A DNA stretch of 7,967 nt from Vulcanimicrobiota bacterium (GCA_030043675.1 JASHXG010000263.1:1-7967); one strand, 5' to 3'; counted from the first letter of the stretch, positions 1 to 6,071 are shown. Made by a program: numbers and translations. The notes: generated from the sequence alone by a model not told the origin.

Positions 1-328
1 CATGGCGCAGCTCGGCGAGGCGTTCTCCCCCGAAGGAAAGAATCGCAACGGCAGCCAGCGCGCCGGCCCAACTCCAGGCACGCTGCCACTGCGTCCGTGG
101 ATTCCGCGCTGCCGCGCGCAGCTGCGGCTCCCACCGCTCCGCGTCACGCGCCTCTGCGACGACGGCCATCACTCGCTCGATGTCCCGTTCGCCGCCAAGA
201 TTCACTAAGCAGCGGGAGCAACCGGCCACATGGCGCCGATACGCGTCGCGCTCGCTCTCGGAGGCTTCGCCCAATGCGAGGGTGCCGGCCAAGATCTCGG
301 CCCGCGTACACTCAACTCCGGTCGTCAT
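1..328 (-). CDS. Zinc-binding anti-sigma factor, N-terminal part (cut by the left edge)
   Basis: Partial gene; 109 codons are visible and the C-terminus lies beyond the window. The protein should bind and silence the ECF sigma factor encoded just upstream. C7, H33, C37 and C40 form the zinc-binding anti-sigma pattern (H-x3-C-x2-C plus an upstream Cys). Their spacing equals the one I recall for the redox-sensitive anti-sigma factor RsrA (C11, H37, C41, C44). A hydrophobic stretch at about residues 85-99, flanked by Trp and Arg, is a likely single membrane span, so the zinc domain would be cytoplasmic and the missing part extracytoplasmic. The start is the ATG at 328, preceded by a strong Shine-Dalgarno AAGGAGGGGAG (345-335) with a 6-base spacer. 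This ATG overlaps the sigma factor stop in an ATGA junction, which suggests translational coupling. Whether the zinc site senses redox cannot be told from sequence. Confidence 0.8.
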   Translation of the reverse strand, partial: MTTGVECTRAEILAGTLALGEASESERDAYRRHVAGCSRCLVNLGGERDIERVMAVVAEARDAERWEPQLRAAARNPRTQWQRAWSWAGALAAVAILSFGGERLAELRH

Positions 329-852
329 CGCTCGCTCCCCTCCTTCATGACGGTTCGCAGCGCCCGCATCGCCCGGCAGACGCGCTGACGCACGGCGTCT
401 GAGGTCGTGCCGAGCAGCTGCGCCGCCTCGTACGACGAGTAACCAGCATAGCTCGTCAACAGCAACGCCGCCGACTGTTCGGGCGGAAGGCGCCCCAGCG
501 CCGTCTGCAGATCGACCGACGCCGCCGTGCGCTCGTCGACTCGCCAATCGCCGCGATCCGGCTCGCGCTCGAGCGGCAGCATCCGCAAGATCTTCTTACG
601 CCGCAGGAACGAGATCGCACCGTTGGTCGCAGCCCGGTAGAGCCAGCCTCCCGTCAGTTGACGCTGCGGATCGGCCCGCAGCATGCGGTAGGCCGAGAGA
701 AAGACCTCCTGCGTCAGGTCGAGAGCGACGTCCGCGTCACCGACCATCCGGCGCAGGTAGCGCGCCAGCTTGGTCTGGTACTCGCGCACCAACCCGTCGG
801 CGCGAGCTTGTGCACGTGCATCGTTGCCGGCGCCGACGAAGGCCTCATCCAT
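325..852 (-). CDS. ECF-type RNA polymerase sigma factor (sigma-70 family)
   Basis: 175-residue group IV sigma factor that should direct RNA polymerase to a small regulon, held in check by the anti-sigma factor encoded next. Sigma region 2 spans about residues 21-86, with the typical DLTQEVF helix (45-51) and WLYRAATN (70-77). Sigma region 4 spans about 115-168, with LGRLPPEQ and a helix-turn-helix at about 139-160 (YEAAQLLGTTSDAVRQRV). There is no region 1.1 or 3, and the length is normal for the family. A TTG at 858 would add two residues, but the Shine-Dalgarno AGAGGAAG (866-859) would then touch the start codon. The ATG at 852 leaves a sensible spacer and is preferred. The 56 bases upstream are the largest gap in this gene train, so a separate promoter is possible. 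No conserved ECF autoregulatory promoter could be picked out. The ECF subgroup was not assigned. Confidence 0.93.
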   Translation of the reverse strand: MDEAFVGAGNDARAQARADGLVREYQTKLARYLRRMVGDADVALDLTQEVFLSAYRMLRADPQRQLTGGWLYRAATNGAISFLRRKKILRMLPLEREPDRGDWRVDERTAASVDLQTALGRLPPEQSAALLLTSYAGYSSYEAAQLLGTTSDAVRQRVCRAMRALRTVMKEGSER

Positions 853-858
853 GCCCAA

Positions 859-866
859 CTTCCTCT
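859..866 (-). promoter_or_regulatory. Ribosome binding site of the ECF sigma gene
   Basis: AGAGGAAG on the minus strand, read 866 to 859. It sits 6 bases before the ATG at 852 but directly against the TTG at 858, so it decides the start in favour of the ATG. Confidence 0.6.
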
Positions 867-908
867 AGGTCTTCAACGCTGGGGCGGGGGCCGCCGTGAC
901 GGCCGGGG

Positions 909-1532
909 TCATTGGAAGATGCCGTCGGAGAGCGCCGGATTGAACTTGTAATTGTCGATCGTCGAGCTGATGTCGGCCGTGTACCCGGGTAGCTCGACGT
1001 GAGCGGTCTGCGACTCCACGACGACGTACCCGCCGACGTCCCCGTAATGGTTCGTCATCTCAGCGTAGCCGCCGTTCGAGTAGTTCCAGCGCATCGACTT
1101 GACGGTTGCGCTGGAGTCGTCGACCAGCGCATCGATGTGGTCGATGTTGCCCGTGATGCGCGGTACGAGTTTGAAGGCCGTCGTCGTGCCGTCGTCCGAA
1201 ATCGTCGTGACCGTATAGACCCTCTGCCATTGCGATGGGCTCTCGATGTGGGCGTACAGCTTGTCGAACTGGGCCGCAACGACGGGTACGCCGCTCGTAA
1301 AGACCACCTTGTTTTTGTCCGGTTCCTTATAGTAATAGGTCCCCACCAAATCGGTTGCGAGAAATGGGAACGACTTCAGCGCTACGTGCGCGCGGAGCGT
1401 TGCGCTGAACGCGTGCAGGTTTGGATTGACCTGCGCCATCCGGACGAGCAGGCTTTCCGCCGCTTGGCTTGGGCGCGCGGCGCCCGTCAGAAACGCCACC
1501 ATCAGCAGCAACGCACCTATCCGATGTCTCAT
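909..1532 (-). CDS. Exported LolA/RseB-like protein
   Basis: 207-residue secreted protein. The N-terminus is a clear Sec signal peptide: RHR, a hydrophobic core at about residues 5-17, then ARPSQA with likely cleavage before AE near residue 24. There is no lipobox Cys. The mature part resembles the LolA/LppX/RseB-type half-barrel fold: an opening helix (LLVRMAQVNPNL), then alternating beta strands with a G-T-Y-Y-Y-KEPDK turn, an RWNYSNGG turn and a closing YKFNPALSDGIF. Members of this fold bind lipoproteins or lipids; RseB/MucB senses envelope stress. An ECF sigma/anti-sigma pair directly downstream makes a sensor role attractive, but that is inference. Start choice: the ATG at 1532 has AGGAG 4 bases upstream, whereas the ATG at 1547 has no Shine-Dalgarno and would place five extra residues before the signal peptide. 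The family call rests on pattern, not on a profile search. Confidence 0.75.
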   Translation of the reverse strand: MRHRIGALLLMVAFLTGAARPSQAAESLLVRMAQVNPNLHAFSATLRAHVALKSFPFLATDLVGTYYYKEPDKNKVVFTSGVPVVAAQFDKLYAHIESPSQWQRVYTVTTISDDGTTTAFKLVPRITGNIDHIDALVDDSSATVKSMRWNYSNGGYAEMTNHYGDVGGYVVVESQTAHVELPGYTADISSTIDNYKFNPALSDGIFQ

Positions 1533-1536
1533 ACTT

Positions 1537-1541
1537 CTCCT
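1537..1541 (-). promoter_or_regulatory. Ribosome binding site overlapping the queG stop codon
   Basis: AGGAG on the minus strand (1541-1537), 4 bases before the ATG at 1532. It overlaps the queG TAG stop (1542-1540), so the terminating ribosome reaches the next initiation site directly. This suggests translational coupling of queG and the LolA-like gene. Confidence 0.55.
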
Positions 1542-2694
1542 ACGCATCGACGCGATTGAAAGGTTCCAGTGCGACGCGGATCTCCGCGAGGACCTGATCG
1601 TCGCTCTCTATCGCGCATCGGTCTTGAAGCGCCTGCAGCGCCCGCGGTGAACCGATGCGTCCCAGCGCCCAGGCGGCGTGACCCCGGACCATCGGGTGCG
1701 GATCGCGCCAAAGGCTTTGGGTCAAGGCGCCGACTGCGGAGCGATCGAGCGCGTTGCCGAGCGCGACGGCCGCGTTGCGGCGCAGCACGGCCGCGCCGCG
1801 CCAACCCATCGCGGTCCGGCGATATCGCCGCCTGAAGTCGCCGCTGCGCAGCTGCAACAGCGCAACCAGCGAGGGACGGGCCGATTGGGCGTCGAGCGGT
1901 GCGTCCTGCAGCGAGCCTGCTTCGCCCGCCCGTCGCGTCGGCGGGCAGACCGTCTGGCAGATGTCGCATCCCCAAACCCAGTCGCCGAGCATCGGGCGCA
2001 TATCCCGCGGAATCGAGTCGGTGCGCTGCGTGAGATCCGAGATGCAGCGATTTGCGTCGATCGTATAGTCGCCCCGCAACGCGTGAGTGGGACATGCGTC
2101 GACGCATCGCGCGCACGCGCCGCACGTCTTGCGCAACGGCGCGTCGACGGGAAGCTCGAGCGTCGTTACGACCTCGCCGAGAAAGACGAACGAACCGAGG
2201 GCCGGCGAGATCAGGTTTGTGTGCTTGCCGACCCAGCCTAGGCCGGAGTGCGCGGCTAATGCCCGCTCGGCCAGGGGACGCGTGTCACAGGCGATCGCCG
2301 TTACCGGCGCCCCGGCCGCTTCGTCGATGACGCGCGCAACGGCCGCCAGTAGCGCGCGGATGCGCAGGTGATAATCCGACGACCATGCGTAGTTTGAGAC
2401 GCGCCCGCAGAGCGGAGCCCCTTGCTGGGGAGCCGTAACGGCGTACGGAACCGCGATGCAGACGACCGCGCGCGCACCACGCAACAGCGTGCGCGGATCG
2501 GTTGCCCGGGGGGCGTAATCCTCACCGTAGTCCCAGCCGGCAAAATCGCCACGCGAAAAGGCATCGCGCATCCGGCGCCGTGACTCGCGATCGTCGAAGG
2601 CCGGCGCCACGCGAACGTCGCCGGCGCCCAGCTTTCGCGCCGTTGCGACCGCCCGTTGCTTGACTATCGCCGGATCGACCACAATCATTTCCAT
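1540..2694 (-). CDS. queG: Epoxyqueuosine reductase QueG
   Basis: 384-residue cytoplasmic cobalamin- and iron-sulfur-dependent enzyme that reduces epoxyqueuosine to queuosine at the wobble position of GUN-anticodon tRNAs. Recognisable family segments are NYAWSSDYH (101-109), the CDTRPLAER block with D137 as likely catalytic acid, and GLGWVGKHTN (151-160). Ligands for two 4Fe-4S clusters are visible: C191-x2-C194-x2-C197-x3-C201-P and C217 / C243-x2-C246-x3-C250-P. A C-terminal HEAT-like region (about 300-375) contains RRNAAVALGN. Length is normal for the family. Its ATG at 2694 shares a base with the aldo-keto reductase stop (TGATG); a GTG at 2697 is one codon upstream, and neither has a strong Shine-Dalgarno. 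Small departures from the usual family text are ISDLTQ after C217 and PT after the last CP. No queA, tgt or preQ0 gene is in the window, so the rest of the pathway must be elsewhere or preQ1/queuine is salvaged. Confidence 0.95.
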   Translation of the reverse strand: MEMIVVDPAIVKQRAVATARKLGAGDVRVAPAFDDRESRRRMRDAFSRGDFAGWDYGEDYAPRATDPRTLLRGARAVVCIAVPYAVTAPQQGAPLCGRVSNYAWSSDYHLRIRALLAAVARVIDEAAGAPVTAIACDTRPLAERALAAHSGLGWVGKHTNLISPALGSFVFLGEVVTTLELPVDAPLRKTCGACARCVDACPTHALRGDYTIDANRCISDLTQRTDSIPRDMRPMLGDWVWGCDICQTVCPPTRRAGEAGSLQDAPLDAQSARPSLVALLQLRSGDFRRRYRRTAMGWRGAAVLRRNAAVALGNALDRSAVGALTQSLWRDPHPMVRGHAAWALGRIGSPRALQALQDRCAIESDDQVLAEIRVALEPFNRVDA

Positions 2695-3545
2695 CACAAC
2701 ATTGCGAGCGGGCCCGGCCGGCCGCGCGGGAACGCCGTTTCGATCGCGGCAATGTCGCCGGCGTCCAGCGCCAGCTCGCCGGCCCCAGCGTTCTCTTCGA
2801 CGTGCGCGATGCGGGCTGCTTTGGGGATGGTGAAGAGATTCGGTTCGCGGGTGAGAAAGGCGAGCACCACCTGTCGCGCGGTCGCGTCGTGTTTTGCCGC
2901 TACGCGCTCCAGCGTGCCGCCGGCGGCTCGCCGATCGCGCGCGAACCGACCACGCCCGAACGGCGTATACGCCACGACCGCGATACCGCGTTCCCGCGCC
3001 AGCGGGATCAATCGATGATCGATGGCGCGCTCGCCCAAATTGTAGAGCACCTGGTTGCAGGCCAGCGGCACGCTGCCCAGGTGGGCGGCCGCCTCGAGCA
3101 TCGCTTCCGCGTCGAAATTACTCACGCCCACGAAACGCGTCTTGCCGCGTTCGACCAACGAAGCAAAAGCGCACATCGTCTCCTCGAGCGGAAACGATCC
3201 GGACCAGTGCAAGAGGAAGAGATCGAGGTACTCGCATCGCAGCCGCTTTAGGCTGCGATCCGCGGCAGCGATCGTCCCGGAGTAACTCGCGTTACTCGGC
3301 AGAACCTTGGTCGTGATGAAGAGCCGCTCGCGCGCGATCCCGGCGATCGCCTCGCCGAGCAGTTCCTCGACTCGCCCGGAGCCGTACATCTCGGCAGTGT
3401 CGAGGTGCGTCATTCCAAGCTCGATGCCGCGCCGAATCGCTTCCTTGGCCTCTTGCAGTCGCGATCCGCTTTCGGGCATATCCCACGTGCCCTGACCGAT
3501 GACCGGCACGCGCGCGCCGGTCACACCAAAGGGTTTCGCTTTCAA
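2694..3545 (-). CDS. Aldo-keto reductase family oxidoreductase
   Basis: 283-residue cytoplasmic NAD(P)H-dependent carbonyl reductase of the AKR (beta/alpha)8-barrel type. Numbered from the TTG start, the full catalytic tetrad is present: D49 (HLDTA), Y54 (MYG), K80 (TTKV) and H113 (LLHW). Other AKR signatures are GQGTW near the N-terminus, VGVSNF at mid-length and IPKA near the C-terminus, which belongs to the cofactor phosphate region. The substrate cannot be predicted. The open frame extends upstream to 3671, but that part overlaps the rhodanese coding region and does not look like AKR sequence. The TTG at 3545 gives the canonical AKR start (M-K-A-K-P-F-G) and normal length, and overlaps the upstream stop as TTGA. 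A GGAG lies 11 bases upstream, a long spacer. Its position between sulfur-transfer genes and queG suggests co-expression but does not show a shared pathway. Confidence 0.9.
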   Translation of the reverse strand: MKAKPFGVTGARVPVIGQGTWDMPESGSRLQEAKEAIRRGIELGMTHLDTAEMYGSGRVEELLGEAIAGIARERLFITTKVLPSNASYSGTIAAADRSLKRLRCEYLDLFLLHWSGSFPLEETMCAFASLVERGKTRFVGVSNFDAEAMLEAAAHLGSVPLACNQVLYNLGERAIDHRLIPLARERGIAVVAYTPFGRGRFARDRRAAGGTLERVAAKHDATARQVVLAFLTREPNLFTIPKAARIAHVEENAGAGELALDAGDIAAIETAFPRGRPGPLAML

Positions 3546-4675
3546 AAGAAATCGAACTCCGCGTGGCGCGCGGCGTACGCGAGCAGTCCCCCTTGCAAGT
3601 GTTGCAAGCGAGTGAATCCGGCTTCCCGCAAGCGCGTGACAGCCCAGAGCGACTTCACCCCGACGCGGCACGCAACGACGTAGCGTCGCGCGCTGTCGAG
3701 TTCGTGCATGCGGCCCTCGAGCTGCGAAGCCGGGATCTGCACCGCGCCGTCGAGCGAACCCAAGACCGCCTCGTGCGGCTCGCGCACGTCCAGCAAGAAA
3801 GCGTCACGCAACACTTCATCGAGCGCATCGGCTTCGACTTCCGGGACGTCGCTCGTAGACGCTTCCTCGTCCGAGACGAGCAGCGGCCGATCCCCGATCG
3901 TTGGGCGAGCTCCACACGCAATGCAGTCGGGATCACGATCGAAACGCACCGTCCGCACGTTCGCGCCGAGCGTGTCGACGAGCATCAACCGGCCTATTAG
4001 GGGTTCGCCGATCCCAAGCAGCAGTTTGAGGGCTTCACTCGCCTGCCAGGTGCCGATGACGCCCGCCAACGCTCCCAGAACGCCGCCCTCCGCGCAGCTC
4101 GGCACGCTTCCCGGCGGCGGTGCCTCCGGATAGAGACAACGATAGCACGGTCCGAACTCCGCTCCGAAAACGCTGACTTGGCCGTCGAAGCGAAAGATCG
4201 AGCCGTAGACGTCGGGCTTGCGCTCCAGCACGCACGCGTCGCTGATCAGATAGCGCGTCGGGAAGCGATCGGTGCAATCGAGGACCGTATCGTAGAGGCG
4301 CACGAGGTCGCGCGCGTTGTCCGGTCCGAAACGCAGCGGCAATGCGTCGATCGCGATCAGCGGGTTGAGGCCCCGCAGGCGTTCCGCCGCGGCGACGGCC
4401 TTATTCCGGCCCACGTCGCTCGCCGAGAAGATGGTTTGACGCTGCAGGTTCGTTTCGTCCACGCTATCGTCGTCGATCACGCCGATGCGCCCGACCCCGG
4501 CCGCCGCCAAATATTGCAAGGCCGGAGATCCCAAGCCGCCGGCGCCGACGACCAGCACGCGCGCCGCCGCAAGGCGTTCCTGCCCGGTCAGCCCGACCTC
4601 CGGAATCAAGAGGTGACGGCTATACCGGCGCAGGGCGCGCGCGCTCAATCGCGCGGATGACGTTCGTTCAGCCAT
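3542..4675 (-). CDS. MoeB/ThiF-type sulfur-carrier adenylyltransferase fused to a rhodanese domain
   Basis: 377-residue cytoplasmic enzyme of the MoeBR/MoeZ/MOCS3 architecture. It should adenylate the C-terminal Gly of a MoaD/ThiS-like carrier and then deliver sulfur to form the thiocarboxylate. Residues 13-255 are the E1-like domain: RRYSRHLLIPEVG opening, nucleotide loop GAGGLGS (44-50), acidic D68-D70, N76/R79/Q80 and the D133-x2-D136 region. Zinc ligands are C177/C180 and C251/C254. C194 (PSCAEGGVLG) matches the conserved cysteine of MoeB and MOCS3. A rhodanese domain follows at about 285-377, with LLDVREPHE and an active-site loop starting at C336 (CRVGVKS), so sulfurtransferase activity looks intact. 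The ATG at 4675 overlaps the hydrolase gene by 31 bases. A TTG at 4648 (residue 10), in a TTGA overlap with the hydrolase stop, is an equally reasonable start and better matches MoeB N-termini. The partner is most likely the MoaD-like protein two genes upstream. Confidence 0.92.
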   Translation of the reverse strand: MAERTSSARLSARALRRYSRHLLIPEVGLTGQERLAAARVLVVGAGGLGSPALQYLAAAGVGRIGVIDDDSVDETNLQRQTIFSASDVGRNKAVAAAERLRGLNPLIAIDALPLRFGPDNARDLVRLYDTVLDCTDRFPTRYLISDACVLERKPDVYGSIFRFDGQVSVFGAEFGPCYRCLYPEAPPPGSVPSCAEGGVLGALAGVIGTWQASEALKLLLGIGEPLIGRLMLVDTLGANVRTVRFDRDPDCIACGARPTIGDRPLLVSDEEASTSDVPEVEADALDEVLRDAFLLDVREPHEAVLGSLDGAVQIPASQLEGRMHELDSARRYVVACRVGVKSLWAVTRLREAGFTRLQHLQGGLLAYAARHAEFDFF

Positions 4676-5367
4676 TCCAAAACCGCCGCCCGCGAATGCT
4701 CGGCCGCGTAGGTGTGGTCGCTCGAAATCACCGCGATCGATTTCGGTGCCGGCGCACGGTCGTAGAGCTCGCGCACGCTTGCGGCGCTTACCATCGCGTC
4801 GCGATCTGCCGCCAGATACAGGGCGGGACGCCCGGCCAGCCGCGGCAACAGCTCGAGGTAGCGGGCCTCAATGCCTTCGAGCAACTCCGGCAGCGTGACA
4901 CCAACCACATAGGACGAGCGGAAGTCCGTGGCTCCGGCTCGTGACAAAACGTCGAGCGCAGTCGGGCGCCCGTACCCGGTAGCGATCGCGATCGTACCGA
5001 GGATCCCGCCGTCGAGTGCGGCGACGAAAATCGCGGTCATCCCTCCCATACTGTGTCCGATCGTATAGTTCATTCGATCGCCGCGCTCGCGCGCGAACGA
5101 CGTGACACAGGACATCGCATCGATGCAGTCATCCACGTTTCGCAGCTCGCCCCCGCTCGCGCCGAGCTTGTGCCCCGGAAAGTCGAGGCTGTAGACGCCG
5201 AAGCCATGGCTCGCCAGGAACGAGCAGAGAAAGTCCAGATTCTGTTTGCTCGACGAGTAGCCGTGACCGGCAACCAACGAGATGCCGCGCGGGCGCCGTG
5301 GCTGATACCACAGCACCGCTATGGCATTGCGTTTGCACGCTACTCGATAGAGCTCGACCTTGCTCAC
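4645..5367 (-). CDS. Alpha/beta hydrolase
   Basis: 240-residue serine hydrolase with no signal peptide, so probably cytoplasmic. Numbered from the GTG start, it shows the oxyanion segment AGHGYSSSK (33-41), strand-turn LDFPGHKLG (61-69), the nucleophile elbow GHSMGG with S106, an acid at D190 (AADRDAMV) and a histidine at H218 (SSDHTY), giving a complete Ser-Asp-His triad. Substrate is not predictable; esterases, thioesterases and acylglycerol lipase-like enzymes all share this layout. The open frame runs further upstream to 5574, but that part overlaps the MoaD-like gene and is low-complexity Arg/Ala/Ser text. The GTG at 5367 has GGCGGA (5380-5375) with a 7-base spacer and begins 4 bases after the MoaD-like stop. 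Lying between a sulfur carrier and its activating enzyme, it could act on a thioester, thioacid or other product of that pathway. That is speculation. Confidence 0.88.
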   Translation of the reverse strand: MSKVELYRVACKRNAIAVLWYQPRRPRGISLVAGHGYSSSKQNLDFLCSFLASHGFGVYSLDFPGHKLGASGGELRNVDDCIDAMSCVTSFARERGDRMNYTIGHSMGGMTAIFVAALDGGILGTIAIATGYGRPTALDVLSRAGATDFRSSYVVGVTLPELLEGIEARYLELLPRLAGRPALYLAADRDAMVSAASVRELYDRAPAPKSIAVISSDHTYAAEHSRAAVLEWLNERHPRD

Positions 5368-5371
5368 GCCC

Positions 5372-5617
5372 CTATCCGCCCCCAACGGGCGGGAGCAGCG
5401 CGAGCTCGTCGCCGTCTGCGAGCCGTGTATCGCATGAAACGATCTGGCCGTTGCGTGCAAAACGCGTCGAGTTCGCAAGCTCCTCGAGTGCGCCATGCCG
5501 GGCGGCCAGCATCCGCCACGCGTCGCTGACGCGCGCCCCCGCCGCCAGCTCGAGCGTGAGCTCTCCGGATGCAAGCAGTTCGCGCAGTCGCGCGAACGCG
5601 AGCACGCGCACGCGCAA
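5372..5617 (-). CDS. moaD: MoaD/ThiS-like sulfur carrier protein
   Basis: Ubiquitin-fold sulfur carrier. From the TTG at 5617 it is 81 residues, the length of E. coli MoaD, and ends LLPPVGGG, matching the MoaD ending with a terminal Gly-Gly that is adenylated and thiocarboxylated. The N-terminus MRVRVLAFARLREL fits the first beta strand and helix of MoaD. The body also has a FARNGQIV strand and LADGDELAL before the tail, both typical. As the large subunit's partner it would donate sulfur in molybdopterin synthesis, but MoaD-like carriers also serve other thiolation pathways, and no moaE, moaA or moaC is in the window, so the symbol is tentative. Start choice: a GTG at 5680 would give 102 residues with a disordered Pro/Ser lead and would overlap the divergent gene starting at 5674. 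The TTG has GAGAG 7 bases upstream and leaves room for promoters. It is the first gene of the leftward train. Confidence 0.85.
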   Translation of the reverse strand: MRVRVLAFARLRELLASGELTLELAAGARVSDAWRMLAARHGALEELANSTRFARNGQIVSCDTRLADGDELALLPPVGGG

Positions 5618-5673
5618 GGGAGGGCTCTCGGGGACGGGTACCGCAGCGCTTGGAGCCGAAGGTGATTTTTCGA
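5618..5673. promoter_or_regulatory. Divergent junction between moaD-like and secreted-protein genes
   Basis: 56 bases between the chosen start codons of two divergently read genes, so promoters for the leftward train and the rightward small gene must lie here or reach into the flanking coding sequence. On the plus strand AAGGTGA (5659-5665) is the ribosome binding site of the gene at 5674, with an 8-base spacer. I could not recognise convincing -35/-10 elements on either strand. Confidence 0.35.
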
Positions 5674-6054
5674 ATGACACGGACGCTTGCGGTCTTCATC
5701 ATCTTGGCGGGAACCACCGCTGTTGCCGTCGCGGATCCGTGCACCCAGGAGGTTCTCAGGGTTCAGGGCGTCGCGGTCACGTTCGGGTACTGCATCAATG
5801 GCGTGCCTCGAGCGGACGGCGGCGACGAGATGATCGTGCCGGTGACCGAAGCGTACGCCGCTCCCGGCGGGACGATCCGGCGGCTACGCCAACTGCACTT
5901 CGTCGCGGGCGAGGGCACGTCGCGCGTACTCGAAAGCCTGGACTTGACTCAGTTGGGCCTGAGCGGCACCTTACACCTCACGCTCGCCTACTCGCGGGGC
6001 GTCGTTCAGGTCGAAGGAGCCCTGTTGACGCCCGGCGCCATCACCATTAAGTAG
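5674..6054 (+). CDS. Small exported protein of unknown function
   Basis: 126-residue protein not recognised as a known family. The N-terminus (MTRT, hydrophobic core, TAVAVA then DPC) is a good Sec signal peptide with likely cleavage after residue 20, so the mature protein of about 106 residues should be periplasmic or secreted. The first mature residues are D-P-C; C23 and C40 are the only visible cysteines and could form a disulfide. There is no lipobox with Cys at +1. The rest alternates short hydrophobic and polar stretches, suggesting beta structure, with no membrane span after the signal. The ATG at 5674 has AAGGTGA 8 bases upstream; the same frame stays open further upstream, but that part lies over the moaD-like gene. 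It is transcribed away from the leftward train. An S-shaped expression link to either neighbour cannot be shown. Confidence 0.75.
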   Translation: MTRTLAVFIILAGTTAVAVADPCTQEVLRVQGVAVTFGYCINGVPRADGGDEMIVPVTEAYAAPGGTIRRLRQLHFVAGEGTSRVLESLDLTQLGLSGTLHLTLAYSRGVVQVEGALLTPGAITIK

Positions 6055-6071
6055 GAGGCGCAACCTTCGGC

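Noticed and set aside
889..904. GC-rich inverted repeat (GGCCG/CGGCC) between the LolA-like and sigma genes
   Set aside because: Stem of about 5 bp with no T-run; in sequence this GC-rich such repeats arise easily, so I do not call a terminator.
1529..2125. Long alternative frame on the minus strand over queG
   Set aside because: Arg/Ala-rich shadow of queG in another frame, with no domain or ribosome binding site.
3546..3671. Extension of the aldo-keto reductase by 42 codons up to 3671
   Set aside because: It is antiphase reading of the rhodanese C-terminus; the AKR domain begins right after the TTG at 3545.
5368..5574. N-terminal extension of the alpha/beta hydrolase frame up to 5574
   Set aside because: It lies over the MoaD-like gene, reads as Arg/Ser/Ala-rich text without family similarity, and the GTG at 5367 has a proper ribosome binding site and gives a complete domain.
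5569..5673. Upstream extension of the small exported protein to 5569
   Set aside because: It covers the opposite strand of the moaD-like gene, is almost all Arg/Ala, and would bury the signal peptide inside the protein.
5709..5733. GGAACC followed by a GTC motif, resembling an ECF-type promoter
   Set aside because: It lies inside the signal-peptide coding part of the exported protein on the plus strand with no gene starting suitably downstream, and the spacing is too short.
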